From JACKAN01 sp964502735 (lineage in GTDB: Bacteria; Bdellovibrionota; Bdellovibrionia; Bdellovibrionales; UBA1609): a DNA stretch of 64,000 nt. The translations under genes were made by a program, and so were the position numbers. Position 1 is the stretch's first letter; each line of letters starts with the position of its first letter. The stretch covers positions 7,514-71,513 of the forward strand of contig CAZCYD010000009.1 in assembly GCA_964502735.1 (NCBI GenBank), read 5' to 3'. Under the pieces are notes generated by a model that saw nothing but the letters and a program-made list of their open reading frames with translations, did not search any database and was not told where the DNA came from. This document shows, one piece after another, positions 17,190-25,113 of the stretch.

Positions 17190-18220
17190 GAGAAGTCTAT
17201 CCGTGGATCAATAACGATATATAGAAAATCGCTCAGTATTCTGCCAACCAACATTAAAATACTTTGGATAAAAATAAGACCCATTAGAACATTATAGTCA
17301 CGATCTAAGGCTGCCTTGTAACTTAAAAGCCCAATGCCCTGCAAATCAAAAATTTGCTCGATAATTATAGAACCGGCCAAAAATATGCCCAAAATACTAC
17401 TTAAACCTGTCGCAAGGGGAATAAGGGCATTTCTAAGCGCATGCTTGTATATCACTTTTTTTTCGCCTAAGCCCTTTGCTCTTGCTGTTCGAATGTAGTC
17501 CATTTTGATTACATCCAACAAAGAATTTTTCATGAGAAAAGTTAAAACGGTAAAGCTGCCTATCATGTAACAGGTCATAGGTAGAATAAAATGGTGGACT
17601 CTATCGAGAATCTTACCACCCCAAGAAAGCATTTCGTACTCCTCGGAGTGTAGACCTCTCATTGGAAACCAATCAAAAAAAGATCCTCCAGCAAAAAAAA
17701 CTATAAGTAAAATTCCCAACATTAAGGGAGGTATAGAGTACATTATGAAGAGAACAAAGCTAGATGCGGCATCGAAGCGGCTACCGTCCCTAACGGCCTT
17801 CGCCACGCCCAGAGGCACGCAAATCAGATACATAAAAAAAAGTGAAACTAAACCAAACTGTAAAGATACAGGAAACCGTTCTATGATCATAGTTAAGACG
17901 GGATCATAGGTGGAAAAACTGTCCCCAAAGTCCAGGGTGAAAACATTTTTAATCCAGATCCAATATCTCACCATCAGCGGCTTATCAAAACCATATTGTT
18001 TTTTTAGAGATTCAAGAACCTCTTCTGAAACTCCATAATTTGAGGACCCAACCCCGGAGGCTCCGCTAGTGCCGGCGGCTCCGCTCGCAAACTTCATTTT
18101 TTGAATTTCTTGCTCTAAAGGGCTTCCTGGAGCCAGATTAATAACTATAAACGAAAGCAGAGTTATCCCAAACAAAGTTGGGATAATCATCGCCAGACGT
18201 TTTAAAAAATAGACCCACAT
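17186..18220 (-). CDS. oligopeptide-type ABC importer permease (YejB/OppB-like)
   Basis: First permease of the importer, 344 residues. It shows the family N-terminus YFLKRLAMIIPTLFGITLLSFIVINLAPGSPLE, about six membrane segments, and the EAA-type loop DYIRTARAKGLGEKKVIYKHALRNALIP. The C-terminus DRDYNVLMGLIFIQSILMLVGRILSDFLYIVIDPRIDF is characteristic of OppB/YejB. A Gly/Ser/Ala-rich insert (ASGAAGTSGASGVGSSN) lies in the first periplasmic loop. It begins three bases after the binding-protein stop and overlaps the second permease by four bases, so the three genes are one transcription unit. Confidence 0.93.
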   Translation of the reverse strand: MWVYFLKRLAMIIPTLFGITLLSFIVINLAPGSPLEQEIQKMKFASGAAGTSGASGVGSSNYGVSEEVLESLKKQYGFDKPLMVRYWIWIKNVFTLDFGDSFSTYDPVLTMIIERFPVSLQFGLVSLFFMYLICVPLGVAKAVRDGSRFDAASSFVLFIMYSIPPLMLGILLIVFFAGGSFFDWFPMRGLHSEEYEMLSWGGKILDRVHHFILPMTCYMIGSFTVLTFLMKNSLLDVIKMDYIRTARAKGLGEKKVIYKHALRNALIPLATGLSSILGIFLAGSIIIEQIFDLQGIGLLSYKAALDRDYNVLMGLIFIQSILMLVGRILSDFLYIVIDPRIDFS

Positions 18221-18223
18221 GGG

Positions 18224-19879
18224 TTACTGAACCCACCAATAAGCTTTGCCAACATCATATTGGAAAGTGGCCTTGGGTTGGCCTAGACGATTCGAAATAG
18301 CATAGTGATAGTACTTATCAACAAACAGAAGGGCATAGGGAGCATCCTCAGCAATCATTCTGTAAACTTTTTTCCAAATGATTTTGCGCTTTTCGCTATC
18401 TTCTATTTCTCGACCCTGATCAATTAATTTATCCACTTCTTTATTTTTGTATGAAATAAAGTTGGACCCCCCTGGTTGAGCACTTTCGCTGTGCCATATT
18501 TGTTTGGGGTCATTGTGAACACTCCCACCTCCCCAACCCAAGGCTACAGCGTCAAACTTTTGTTCATCCAATGATTTAACAAAGGAGTTCCATTCCACTA
18601 CCTTTAACTCCACTAAAATACCGGCCTTTTTTAAATCTTCTTTGTACATAGTAAAGTACTTCTCTACATCTCTATTTGCGTACATTAGTGAAAATGAAAA
18701 ATTTGTTTTTTTGCCCTCAATAATTTTATCCAAAACCCCGTCTTTGTCGGTATCTTTCCAGCCCGCTTTCGCTAACAACTTTTTTGCCACCTCGGGGTTG
18801 TAGCCAATAGGTTTGACGTCTTTGTCGGCGTAAGGACTTTGTAAATACCAAGGCCCTGTTGCCAAGTAAGACTTATTGTATCGGAACTTTTCATTCATGA
18901 CAGGCCTATTCATTAAGTGGGCAAGGGCCTTCCTGACATTTTTATCTTGAAAGATGGGGTTTTTAAAGTTCCATCCGACAAAACCATAAGACTTTGGCTC
19001 ATCGTTTTCTACCTCTTTTTTGAGAACCTTTTCTCCCCATGGCTTACCCTCAGTTTTTTTGACAAATTGCTCAGCCGAAAGCTCATCAAAATCAAGCTGC
19101 CCTTTCTTTAGCATTTCCAAACGAACATTTTCTTCTTTTACAAAACGGAACTGAATATTATCAAAGTTGTGGGTTCCTTTTAGGATCGCAGGAGGATTAG
19201 CAGACTTTACTCCCCACCAATTGGGATTTCTTTTTAGGCGTATATAGCTGCCCTTTTCATATTTATCCATTATATAAGGCCCTGAACCTACAACTAATTT
19301 ATTGGCCTTCTTGTCCTTAGGATTTCCGTACACAGACTTGGGAACTATACCTAAAATTGTGTAGCTTCCAATTGCATCCAAATTGGCAAAATACTTCTTT
19401 TTGATGTGAAACTTTACAGTGTGTTTATCTATGACTTCCACACGATCAACATTCTCTAGGTAAGGTCTAACATTAAAAGCTTTGTAGGCATCATCCATGC
19501 GAGCTTCGTAATTCCATTTTACCAATTCAGCTGTAAGCTCCTCTCCATTGTGGAACTTTACGTCTTTTCTGAGATAAAAAGTGTAAGACTTTCCATCTTT
19601 CGCAGACTCCCACTTTTCTGCAAGGCCAGGCTCTAATTCGTAAGTGTCCAGGTTTGTTTTAAGCAATCCCTCCACAACGTACTGTTGAACATATCTCGCG
19701 TATAAGTCAGAAGAGTTAATGGGATGCAATCTCTCAGGCTCTGATCTAAGAGGATAGTAGAAGGTTCCCCCCTGAGGAGGCTTCGACTTTTCCACTTCTG
19801 GGTTGGACTTTACGGCCACCACCGGCGTCGACAAAAACACTCCCATGGTTACTGTCGCAATTAGTTTTCTTAAGCTCAT
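18224..19879 (-). CDS. oligopeptide-type ABC importer substrate-binding protein (YejA/OppA-like)
   Basis: Periplasmic solute-binding protein of the SBP_bac_5 family, 551 residues. It starts MSLRKLIATVTMGVFLSTPVVA, a signal peptide without an obvious lipobox. The binding domain has FYYPLRSEPERLHPINSSDLYARYVQQYVVEGLLKTN split over the first lobe, then LRKDVKFHNGEELTAELVKWNYEA, VVGSGPYI and a C-terminal YRMIAEDAPYALLFVDKYYHYA. ATG 19879 is preceded by GGGAGGA at correct spacing. An open frame continues upstream through the assembly gap but is not supported as coding. Peptide substrate is inferred from family; murein peptides are one possibility for YejA relatives. Confidence 0.92.
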   Translation of the reverse strand: MSLRKLIATVTMGVFLSTPVVAVKSNPEVEKSKPPQGGTFYYPLRSEPERLHPINSSDLYARYVQQYVVEGLLKTNLDTYELEPGLAEKWESAKDGKSYTFYLRKDVKFHNGEELTAELVKWNYEARMDDAYKAFNVRPYLENVDRVEVIDKHTVKFHIKKKYFANLDAIGSYTILGIVPKSVYGNPKDKKANKLVVGSGPYIMDKYEKGSYIRLKRNPNWWGVKSANPPAILKGTHNFDNIQFRFVKEENVRLEMLKKGQLDFDELSAEQFVKKTEGKPWGEKVLKKEVENDEPKSYGFVGWNFKNPIFQDKNVRKALAHLMNRPVMNEKFRYNKSYLATGPWYLQSPYADKDVKPIGYNPEVAKKLLAKAGWKDTDKDGVLDKIIEGKKTNFSFSLMYANRDVEKYFTMYKEDLKKAGILVELKVVEWNSFVKSLDEQKFDAVALGWGGGSVHNDPKQIWHSESAQPGGSNFISYKNKEVDKLIDQGREIEDSEKRKIIWKKVYRMIAEDAPYALLFVDKYYHYAISNRLGQPKATFQYDVGKAYWWVQ

Positions 19880-19937
19880 AAATCCTCCCGTATTAGCATG
19901 GCTTCGTATAATCCGTAATGTACAATTCGCAAAATAG

Positions 19938-20037
19938 NNNNNNNNNNNNNNNNNNNNNNNNNNNNNNNNNNNNNNNNNNNNNNNNNNNNNNNNNNNNNNN
20001 NNNNNNNNNNNNNNNNNNNNNNNNNNNNNNNNNNNNN
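19938..20037. other. scaffold gap of 100 N
   Basis: Exactly 100 unknown bases. A round number suggests a placeholder for a gap of unknown size. The repeats at the right edge probably caused the assembly break. Confidence 0.95.
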
Positions 20038-20101
20038 TATCCACTCGTAGTATCCACTCGTAACAGCCATTTGCAATAGTAGTTCGCAATAGTCATTTCC
20101 A
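20038..20101. repeat. degenerate 13-bp tandem array at gap edge
   Basis: Units of 13 bp with a CGTA/CGCA/TGCA-like core recur at exact 13-base steps (cores at 20046, 20059, 20072, 20085 and 20098). The first two units, TATCCACTCGTAG and TATCCACTCGTAA, are nearly identical and the rest diverge. The left side of the gap has related CGTA/CGCA words, so the array probably extends through the unsequenced bases. Confidence 0.7.
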
Positions 20102-20229
20102 ACTCCGCTTTACCAGCGGCGGTTTTGCAGCGCAAAAAGCCGTTTTATTAACTGCAATAATTTATAAAACAAAGATAATTAATCAAGCCTATTGTGGACA
20201 TTCACCTTAAAGCGACGCGAGGAGACATT

Positions 20230-20847
20230 ATGCTGGCTGCCATTAAGCGCTACAACCCAAACACATGGCTTCGTCAGCTCTACAACTGGGTTATGAAGTG
20301 GGCCGAGCACCCCAAAAGCCTTCACTTTTTATGCTTCTTTGCTTTTATTGAATCCATTTTTTTCCCTATTCCAATTGACCCCTTCCTTATGGCTATTGCC
20401 TCAGCAAAACCACGACTGGCCCTCCTTTATAGCTTTTTTGCAAGCCTGTTTTCAGTAGTAGGAGCCCTTGGCGGCTATCTACTAGGTTTTTTATTTTGGG
20501 AAGCCACTAAGGATTTTTTCCTAAACTACATTTTTTCCCAAAGCGCCCTAGATATCGTCCTTCAGCAGTTCCACGCCAATGCCTTTTCCGCTATGTTTTT
20601 GGCCGGATTTACTCCTATTCCATTTAAAGTCTTTACAATTGCAGCGGGTGTTGCCAATTTGGAACTCTTACCTTTTGTGTTGGCCTCAATGCTCAGTCGC
20701 AGCTTACGTTTTGGCATCGAAGGACTACTTATTTACTTATGGGGTCCACGCATTCGTAGTTTTATAGAAAGATATTTTGAAAAAATCACGATAGCAGTAG
20801 GGCTTGCAATTGTGGTAGGCTTGGTTGTTCTTAAAAACCGGAGTTAA
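20230..20847 (+). CDS. YqaA/DedA-related membrane protein (SNARE-associated type)
   Basis: A 205-residue inner-membrane protein of the VTT/SNARE-associated (YqaA) group. The characteristic N-terminal region has FAFIESIFFPIPIDPFLMAIASAKP, then a glycine-rich re-entrant segment VGALGGYLLGFLFWE. A second half follows with FLAGFTPIPFKVFTIAAGVANL, the family's 'F-x-P-P/I-x-K' loop. Members are linked to lipid scrambling or envelope maintenance; the role here is inferred. ATG 20230 follows GAGGAG at five bases; a GTG at 20194 is upstream but lacks support. The gene is two bases from the agmatinase gene, so they are probably co-transcribed. Confidence 0.8.
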   Translation: MLAAIKRYNPNTWLRQLYNWVMKWAEHPKSLHFLCFFAFIESIFFPIPIDPFLMAIASAKPRLALLYSFFASLFSVVGALGGYLLGFLFWEATKDFFLNYIFSQSALDIVLQQFHANAFSAMFLAGFTPIPFKVFTIAAGVANLELLPFVLASMLSRSLRFGIEGLLIYLWGPRIRSFIERYFEKITIAVGLAIVVGLVVLKNRS

Positions 20848-20849
20848 GT

Positions 20850-21866
20850 ATGACCGAACTGCAAATATTTGGCACACATGCTGAGTTTGAATCCTCTGAA
20901 ATTGTTCTTATTCCCGTACGTTGGGATGTAACAACCTCCTATGGAAGAGGGACTTCTAAAGGGCCTGAAGCTATTTACCAAGCCAGTCCTCAAATTGATT
21001 TTCACGACTACGACTACGGCAATGTGGCCCAAAGAGGTATATATATGCTTCCCAATAAAAACCGAAGCTGCAGCATGGAAGACCCCTACCCTCAAGCCGA
21101 TCCTTTGGCCAAAGATGTTATCGATTATTTTCACTCAGCTGAAAACCCTGACTCTACAGCCCCTGCTAATATTTTAGAAAAACAAAAACGCGTGAATCTA
21201 CTGTGCGAGAGAATGGTCGATTCTGTCTACCAAGATGCTAAGGAGCTTTTACAAAAAGGAAAATCTGTTGGCCTTGTTGGTGGAGATCACTCTTGTCCTC
21301 TTGGACTTATAAAGGCCCTATCAGAAGTTCATGATTCAAACTTTGGAGTTCTGCACATCGATGCCCATGCGGATCTCCGCAAAGCTTACCAAGGATTTAC
21401 TCACTCGCATGCCTCCATTATGTACAATGTTCTTCAATTGACCCATGCCCCTTCAAAACTGGTACAGGTCGGCATTCGCGACTACTGCGAAGAAGAACTG
21501 GCTCTAATTGAGTCGGACTCTCGAATTCAAACTTTTTTTGGACCACAGCTTTTTTCGGAACTTTTTAAAGGTAAAACTTGGCATATCCTTTGTGAAGAAA
21601 TCATCCAACACTTGCCAGAAAAGGTTTATATATCTTTTGATATCGATGGGATGAATCCTGAATATTGCCCCAATACGGGAACACCGGTCCCAGGTGGACT
21701 TAGCTTTATGCAAGTCGAACATTTGCTGCGTGTACTAAAGGCAAGTGGTAAAAGTATAATTGGCTTTGATCTCTGCGAAGTCACGCCAGATCCCAACGAT
21801 GAAAATGAATGGGACGGAAACGTGGGAGCCAGAGTTCTTTATAAACTGTGCGGAGTCATTTCATGA
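20850..21866 (+). CDS. speB: agmatinase-type ureohydrolase
   Basis: Mn-dependent arginase-superfamily enzyme. The metal ligands are seen in VGGDHS, HIDAHADLR and SFDIDGMNP (three hallmark motifs), and FDLCEVTPD closes the site. It has an N-terminal extension of about 100 residues before the GGDHS motif. The most likely reaction is agmatine to putrescine plus urea, completing the route begun by SpeA at 8257. Arginase or formiminoglutamase activity cannot be excluded from sequence alone. Its stop overlaps the start of the downstream haem-type protein gene as ATGA, so the genes form an operon starting with the YqaA-like gene. Confidence 0.85.
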   Translation: MTELQIFGTHAEFESSEIVLIPVRWDVTTSYGRGTSKGPEAIYQASPQIDFHDYDYGNVAQRGIYMLPNKNRSCSMEDPYPQADPLAKDVIDYFHSAENPDSTAPANILEKQKRVNLLCERMVDSVYQDAKELLQKGKSVGLVGGDHSCPLGLIKALSEVHDSNFGVLHIDAHADLRKAYQGFTHSHASIMYNVLQLTHAPSKLVQVGIRDYCEEELALIESDSRIQTFFGPQLFSELFKGKTWHILCEEIIQHLPEKVYISFDIDGMNPEYCPNTGTPVPGGLSFMQVEHLLRVLKASGKSIIGFDLCEVTPDPNDENEWDGNVGARVLYKLCGVIS

Positions 21867-22498
21867 AAAAAATTAAATATAAACCCATAGCTATTACATT
21901 AATACTTTTATCCAAGGGTGTTAGCCATACCATCGGTGCCGCCTTGGCACTTCTATTTATTAGCTTTAATACACATGCGGGCATTCCTGAGGCTCTGATG
22001 AATGCTGTAAATGAAATTGAAAAGCTCGACACCATGAGAATCGGCCTAGCCAAAACTATAGATCCAAAAGAAAATGTTACAAAAGAAACATTTGTCCGCG
22101 TTTGCAAGCCCGTCGGCATGCACGCGATAGCTCTTTCTAAAGACCAGCCCTGGAAACTTAAACAAGCCAGCGACAAATACAGAAATCCCAGCAATAAACC
22201 CAATCCCCAAGAACTCAAAGCTATCAACGCCTTTAAAAATGACTCGCAGCTAACGTCCTTTTTTTGGCATCAAACAGAAGGTTCTCAAAAGGGACACTAC
22301 TATTTTCGCAAAATAATAACTCAACAACAGTGCCTATCTTGTCACGGCAAAAAAAATGAACTGCCTATATTTATTAAAAATGAATATCCACAGGATAAGG
22401 CCCATGGCTTTAACGCGGGCGATTTAAGGGGTGTTTATTCTGTATTTTTAGGCGAAACCCCAATCGCGCAAAGTAACGAGAGTTATAATGAAAAGTAA
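21863..22498 (+). CDS. exported DUF3365 (Tll0287-like) haem-type protein
   Basis: A 211-residue protein with an N-terminal hydrophobic segment (HTIGAALALLFISFNTHAG) acting as a signal or anchor. The core matches the DUF3365/Tll0287-like family: VTKETFVRVCKPVGMHAIALSKDQPWKLKQ followed near the C-terminus by a c-type haem motif, CLSCHG, and a final GDLRGVYSV segment. Such domains bind haem c and may sense redox state or small ligands. ATG 21863 overlaps the agmatinase stop. It overlaps the next gene by 11 bases. Its cellular role is unknown. Confidence 0.78.
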   Translation: MKKIKYKPIAITLILLSKGVSHTIGAALALLFISFNTHAGIPEALMNAVNEIEKLDTMRIGLAKTIDPKENVTKETFVRVCKPVGMHAIALSKDQPWKLKQASDKYRNPSNKPNPQELKAINAFKNDSQLTSFFWHQTEGSQKGHYYFRKIITQQQCLSCHGKKNELPIFIKNEYPQDKAHGFNAGDLRGVYSVFLGETPIAQSNESYNEK

Positions 22499-22964
22499 TC
22501 CTCCCTGGTATAAAGACGGCTTAAAATTTGAGTGCCAGGGCTCGGGCAAATGTTGCGTTTCACATGGAGAGTACGGTTATGTGTACCTGGACCTCAACGA
22601 CCGCAAAAGAATGGCTAAACATTTGGGACTCACTCTAAAAGAGTTTACTGGCAGCTACTGCTCATCTACAGAAGGATATTACCACCTTAAAATAGCCCCA
22701 GATGAAACCAACTGTATGTTTTTGGAAAATAAACAATGTGAGATTTATGAAGCTCGCCCCACCCAGTGCCGTACATGGCCGTTTTGGCCGGAAGTTTTAA
22801 ATCCAAAAACATGGAAGTCTGACGTCGCAAACTTCTGTCCAGGTGTTGGCAAAGGAAGACTCTATTCTCCAACAGAAATTGAATCTATCAGTTTGGAACA
22901 AACTCTCTCTGAGGACAAAATGGAAAGGGAGCCTCTTCCAAAGAGCCCCCCGTCTAAAAAATAA
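22488..22964 (+). CDS. YkgJ-family cysteine cluster protein
   Basis: A 158-residue cytoplasmic protein of the CxxCxxCC (YkgJ, PF03692) family. Cysteines are seen in FECQGSGKCC, CSSTEG, NCMFLENKQCEIYEARPTQCRTWPFWP and NFCPG. Members of this family are thought to bind an iron or zinc cluster; biochemical function is not established. It is the last gene of the YqaA-speB-DUF3365 operon, and its stop abuts the stop of the convergent DksA-like gene (22964 against 22965). Confidence 0.85.
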   Translation: MKSNPPWYKDGLKFECQGSGKCCVSHGEYGYVYLDLNDRKRMAKHLGLTLKEFTGSYCSSTEGYYHLKIAPDETNCMFLENKQCEIYEARPTQCRTWPFWPEVLNPKTWKSDVANFCPGVGKGRLYSPTEIESISLEQTLSEDKMEREPLPKSPPSKK

Positions 22965-23342
22965 CTACCTGGCATATCTCTTTTGCATGGACTCTCGAAT
23001 TTCTGCCCCTTCAATACTCAGGCGCGTCCACGGAATGGCCAAAAGCCTTTCCAACTCGATGGGCTCCTCTGTTTCTTCACACACACCGTAACTTCCAGTT
23101 TCAATGCGAGCCAAGGCCATTTCGATCTCAACAAGCTGCTTTCTCAATCTCTCATTCATATTCAAGAATTCTGTCTCGGCAAGAGCTCTTAAAGTTTGAT
23201 CCCCTTCATCCCCACCTTTGGAGTCATCAAAATTATTGTTCAAACTTTCTTTGGCTTCTTTTATTCTATTTAAAATGTCTGCCTTAGTTCTTAATAACTT
23301 GTCCTTACATTTACTTATTAGGTCTTGACTGACTTTGTTCAT
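22965..23342 (-). CDS. DksA/TraR-family regulator with degenerate zinc finger
   Basis: A 125-residue DksA-like protein, which in relatives enters the RNA polymerase secondary channel to tune transcription with ppGpp. A coiled coil spans roughly residues 15-80. The tip acids are retained as DEGDQT (Asp45, Asp48). The zinc-finger region aligns as GSYGVCEETEEPIELERLLAIPW then RLSIEGAE: only one of the four zinc cysteines (Cys88) remains, the others being Thr, Ser and Gly/Ala-like. This resembles the zinc-independent DksA2-type proteins. It is monocistronic. Confidence 0.85.
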   Translation of the reverse strand: MNKVSQDLISKCKDKLLRTKADILNRIKEAKESLNNNFDDSKGGDEGDQTLRALAETEFLNMNERLRKQLVEIEMALARIETGSYGVCEETEEPIELERLLAIPWTRLSIEGAEIRESMQKRYAR

Positions 23343-23670
23343 GAAGTTCCCCTCCCCTTAATCAGCTCTTGTAATAGTGCCAAATTGGAACTGAACTATT
23401 TACACATGCTTTCTGTTCCTTTTGCAAGAACTATTTCTTAAAAAATCTTAAATCTTATAACTAGCTAACAAAATTCTTATTTTTCAAAAATCGCAGTCTC
23501 GGGAGCTACCAGAGACAGGACATTGTAGCAACAAACATGAAGCAATAAAAAGTAAATCGACATGGCGTTTCATGTTGAAACGCTGTCTTTTTTTCATTGC
23601 TATAAAATTCTACATTACACACTTAAAACTCTCTAAATACGGGTCTCAGTAGCCTGACTCATTGAAGCAA
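23343..23670. other. 328-base intergenic region holding an orphan terminator-like hairpin
   Basis: Between the DksA-like start and the SH3 protein stop, both on the minus strand. The DksA-like promoter must be here. The only strong feature is a plus-strand hairpin with a T-run at 23559-23594. No ORF is supported. Confidence 0.6.
23559..23594 (+). terminator. orphan rho-independent terminator-like hairpin, possible sRNA end
   Basis: GCGTTTCA (23565-23572) pairs with TGAAACGC (23576-23583) across a three-base loop. An outer GACA/TGTC (23559-23562 with 23584-23587) extends it after a two-base bulge, and a run of seven T follows. There is no plus-strand gene upstream in this gap, so it may end an unannotated small RNA. 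Confidence 0.5.
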
Positions 23671-24135
23671 CTAAAAGTTTATAACACTCACCTTTCTCGG
23701 CCTCCACAAATTGCTATTGTGTACCCAAAACTTATTCCCGGCCGCGTCTGACACATGCATCCAACTGTCCTTCTGATTCAGGATTTTGAATGGAAAGTAT
23801 TTGTCGGCACTTTGGTACGCCGCATATGGATACTTAGTGCCCGGGCCCGTGCGCAATGAAGCTTTCAAAACCTTTACCGTTGCACACTTCATTTTTTTAC
23901 TAATTGTTCTTTGCTCTGCCCAATGCTTAGAGCCATCTACGTCTTGAACCTGATACCATCCGGCCCTTTGCTCTAGAATCACCAGAGGGGTGTATTTACC
24001 TACTGTCCAACTTAAGGAGTAGTTAGCCCCCGGTCCTGAGCGTAGATAAGCTGTATCAGAACTTACACACATTGCCTGTGCATCTAGTGCTTTTAATAAA
24101 AAAAGTGATACTATCGTCATGCGCATAAATTTCAT
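23671..24135 (-). CDS. exported protein with two SH3-type domains
   Basis: A 154-residue protein: signal peptide MKFMRMTIVSLFLLKALDAQA, then two bacterial SH3-like repeats. The first runs from DTAYLRSGPGANYSLSWTVGKYTPL to WYQVQDVDGSKHWAEQ. The second runs from ASLRTGPGTKYPYAAYQSADKYFPFK to WMHVSDAAGNKFWVHNSN. These domains generally bind peptidoglycan or act as adaptors in the periplasm. ATG 24135, 24126 and 24120 are all in frame; the first gives the best signal peptide. A longer frame exists upstream but only as the reverse side of the exchanger gene. Function inferred from the domains. Confidence 0.75.
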   Translation of the reverse strand: MKFMRMTIVSLFLLKALDAQAMCVSSDTAYLRSGPGANYSLSWTVGKYTPLVILEQRAGWYQVQDVDGSKHWAEQRTISKKMKCATVKVLKASLRTGPGTKYPYAAYQSADKYFPFKILNQKDSWMHVSDAAGNKFWVHNSNLWRPRKVSVINF

Positions 24136-24157
24136 CTTAACAAAGGCTTTAACATTT

Positions 24158-25099
24158 ATGGAGTTCATTTTTCCCTCTTTTATGATCATTGTCGGGTTTC
24201 TGATTCTTATTTTAGGCGGAGACTGGCTTATTAAAGCTGCCGTCAGTATAGCCGGCCGATTTGGAGTTAGCCCTGCGATTATAGGCCTCACTATTATTGC
24301 AGCGGGAACTTCTGCGCCCGAGTTAGTTACAAGCTTTATAGCTTCAATCAAGGGAGCTCCCGACGTTGCTATCGGAAATGTGGTGGGCTCTAACATCTTT
24401 AATATTCTCGCAATATTAGGCATTGCTTCACTTATGAAACCCAATAAGGTAGAAGCCTCTTTTGATAAAATCGAAATCCCTATGCTTATTGCCTGCTCAG
24501 TGCTTTTTGTTTTCTTTCTGTGGGACCAGACTTATCAAAGATACGAAGGAGCCTTGAGTCTCGCTGTGCTTCTATTGATGTTTGTGATTTCTATCTTCAG
24601 AGCCAAACAAGAAGGACTAAAAGCCGAGGAAGATTTAAAAATTCTTTCATACCCATTTCTAGATATTCTCTATCTTGTTATCGGATGTGCAGCTTTAATC
24701 GGTGGAGCCCATATAGTTCTAGAGAACGGCATAGTTATCGGAAATATCTTGGGTTTATCTGAACGAATTATTGGCATAACCATTATCTCTGCTGGCACTG
24801 GACTACCTGAACTTGTGGCCTCCACAATGGCCGCACTAAAGGGGAGAGATGACATCGCTGTTGGCAACATCATAGGTTCAAATCTTTTTAATACAATGGG
24901 AGTTGCCGGAGCCGCTAGTCTCGCCCACCCCCTACAGGCGTCCCCCGAGATCGCTAGCTTTGACAGCTTTCTAATGTTGGGAATTACCGTCCTCCTATTT
25001 ATTGTTGTGAAATTAAATAAGTTAACAATAAGTAGGACAATAGGAGGCCTTTTTCTTTTTTCTTATATAGGGTATCTCGCTTTACTTTTTTATCGATAG
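24158..25099 (+). CDS. calcium/sodium antiporter (YrbG/CaCA family)
   Basis: Inner-membrane K+-independent Ca2+/Na+ or H+ exchanger, 313 residues with about ten membrane segments. It contains the two inverted alpha repeats of the CaCA superfamily: GTSAPELVTSFIASIKG with VAIGNVVGSNIFNILAILG in the first half, and GTGLPELVASTMAALKG with AVGNIIGSNLFNTMG in the second. Both carry the ion-binding Glu and Asn. ATG 24158 gives the standard N-terminus (MEFIFPSF). An upstream ATG at 24119 would overlap the divergent SH3 gene and is disfavoured. Direction of transport in vivo is not shown. Confidence 0.88.
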   Translation: MEFIFPSFMIIVGFLILILGGDWLIKAAVSIAGRFGVSPAIIGLTIIAAGTSAPELVTSFIASIKGAPDVAIGNVVGSNIFNILAILGIASLMKPNKVEASFDKIEIPMLIACSVLFVFFLWDQTYQRYEGALSLAVLLLMFVISIFRAKQEGLKAEEDLKILSYPFLDILYLVIGCAALIGGAHIVLENGIVIGNILGLSERIIGITIISAGTGLPELVASTMAALKGRDDIAVGNIIGSNLFNTMGVAGAASLAHPLQASPEIASFDSFLMLGITVLLFIVVKLNKLTISRTIGGLFLFSYIGYLALLFYR

Positions 25100-25113
25100 A
25101 TTTACCAGTAGAT

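Larger units (their letters stand above)
19880..20229. other. intergenic region with assembly gap and 13-bp repeats
   Basis: Region of 350 bases between divergent genes (importer operon leftward, YqaA-like gene rightward). It holds the 100-N gap at 19938-20037 and, just to the right, a 13-bp periodic array. Promoters for both directions should lie here but part of the sequence is missing. Confidence 0.7.

Noticed and set aside
19880..20135. Frames running through the N gap that would extend the binding-protein gene upstream
   Set aside because: They depend on unknown bases and on repeats; a signal peptide and GGGAGGA site fix the start at 19879.
22687..23192. Small frames opposite or within the YkgJ and DksA-like genes
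   Set aside because: Shadows of strong genes; no independent evidence.
24158..24444. Upstream extension of the SH3 protein frame
   Set aside because: It is the reverse of the Ca/Na exchanger coding sequence and lacks a signal peptide at its start.
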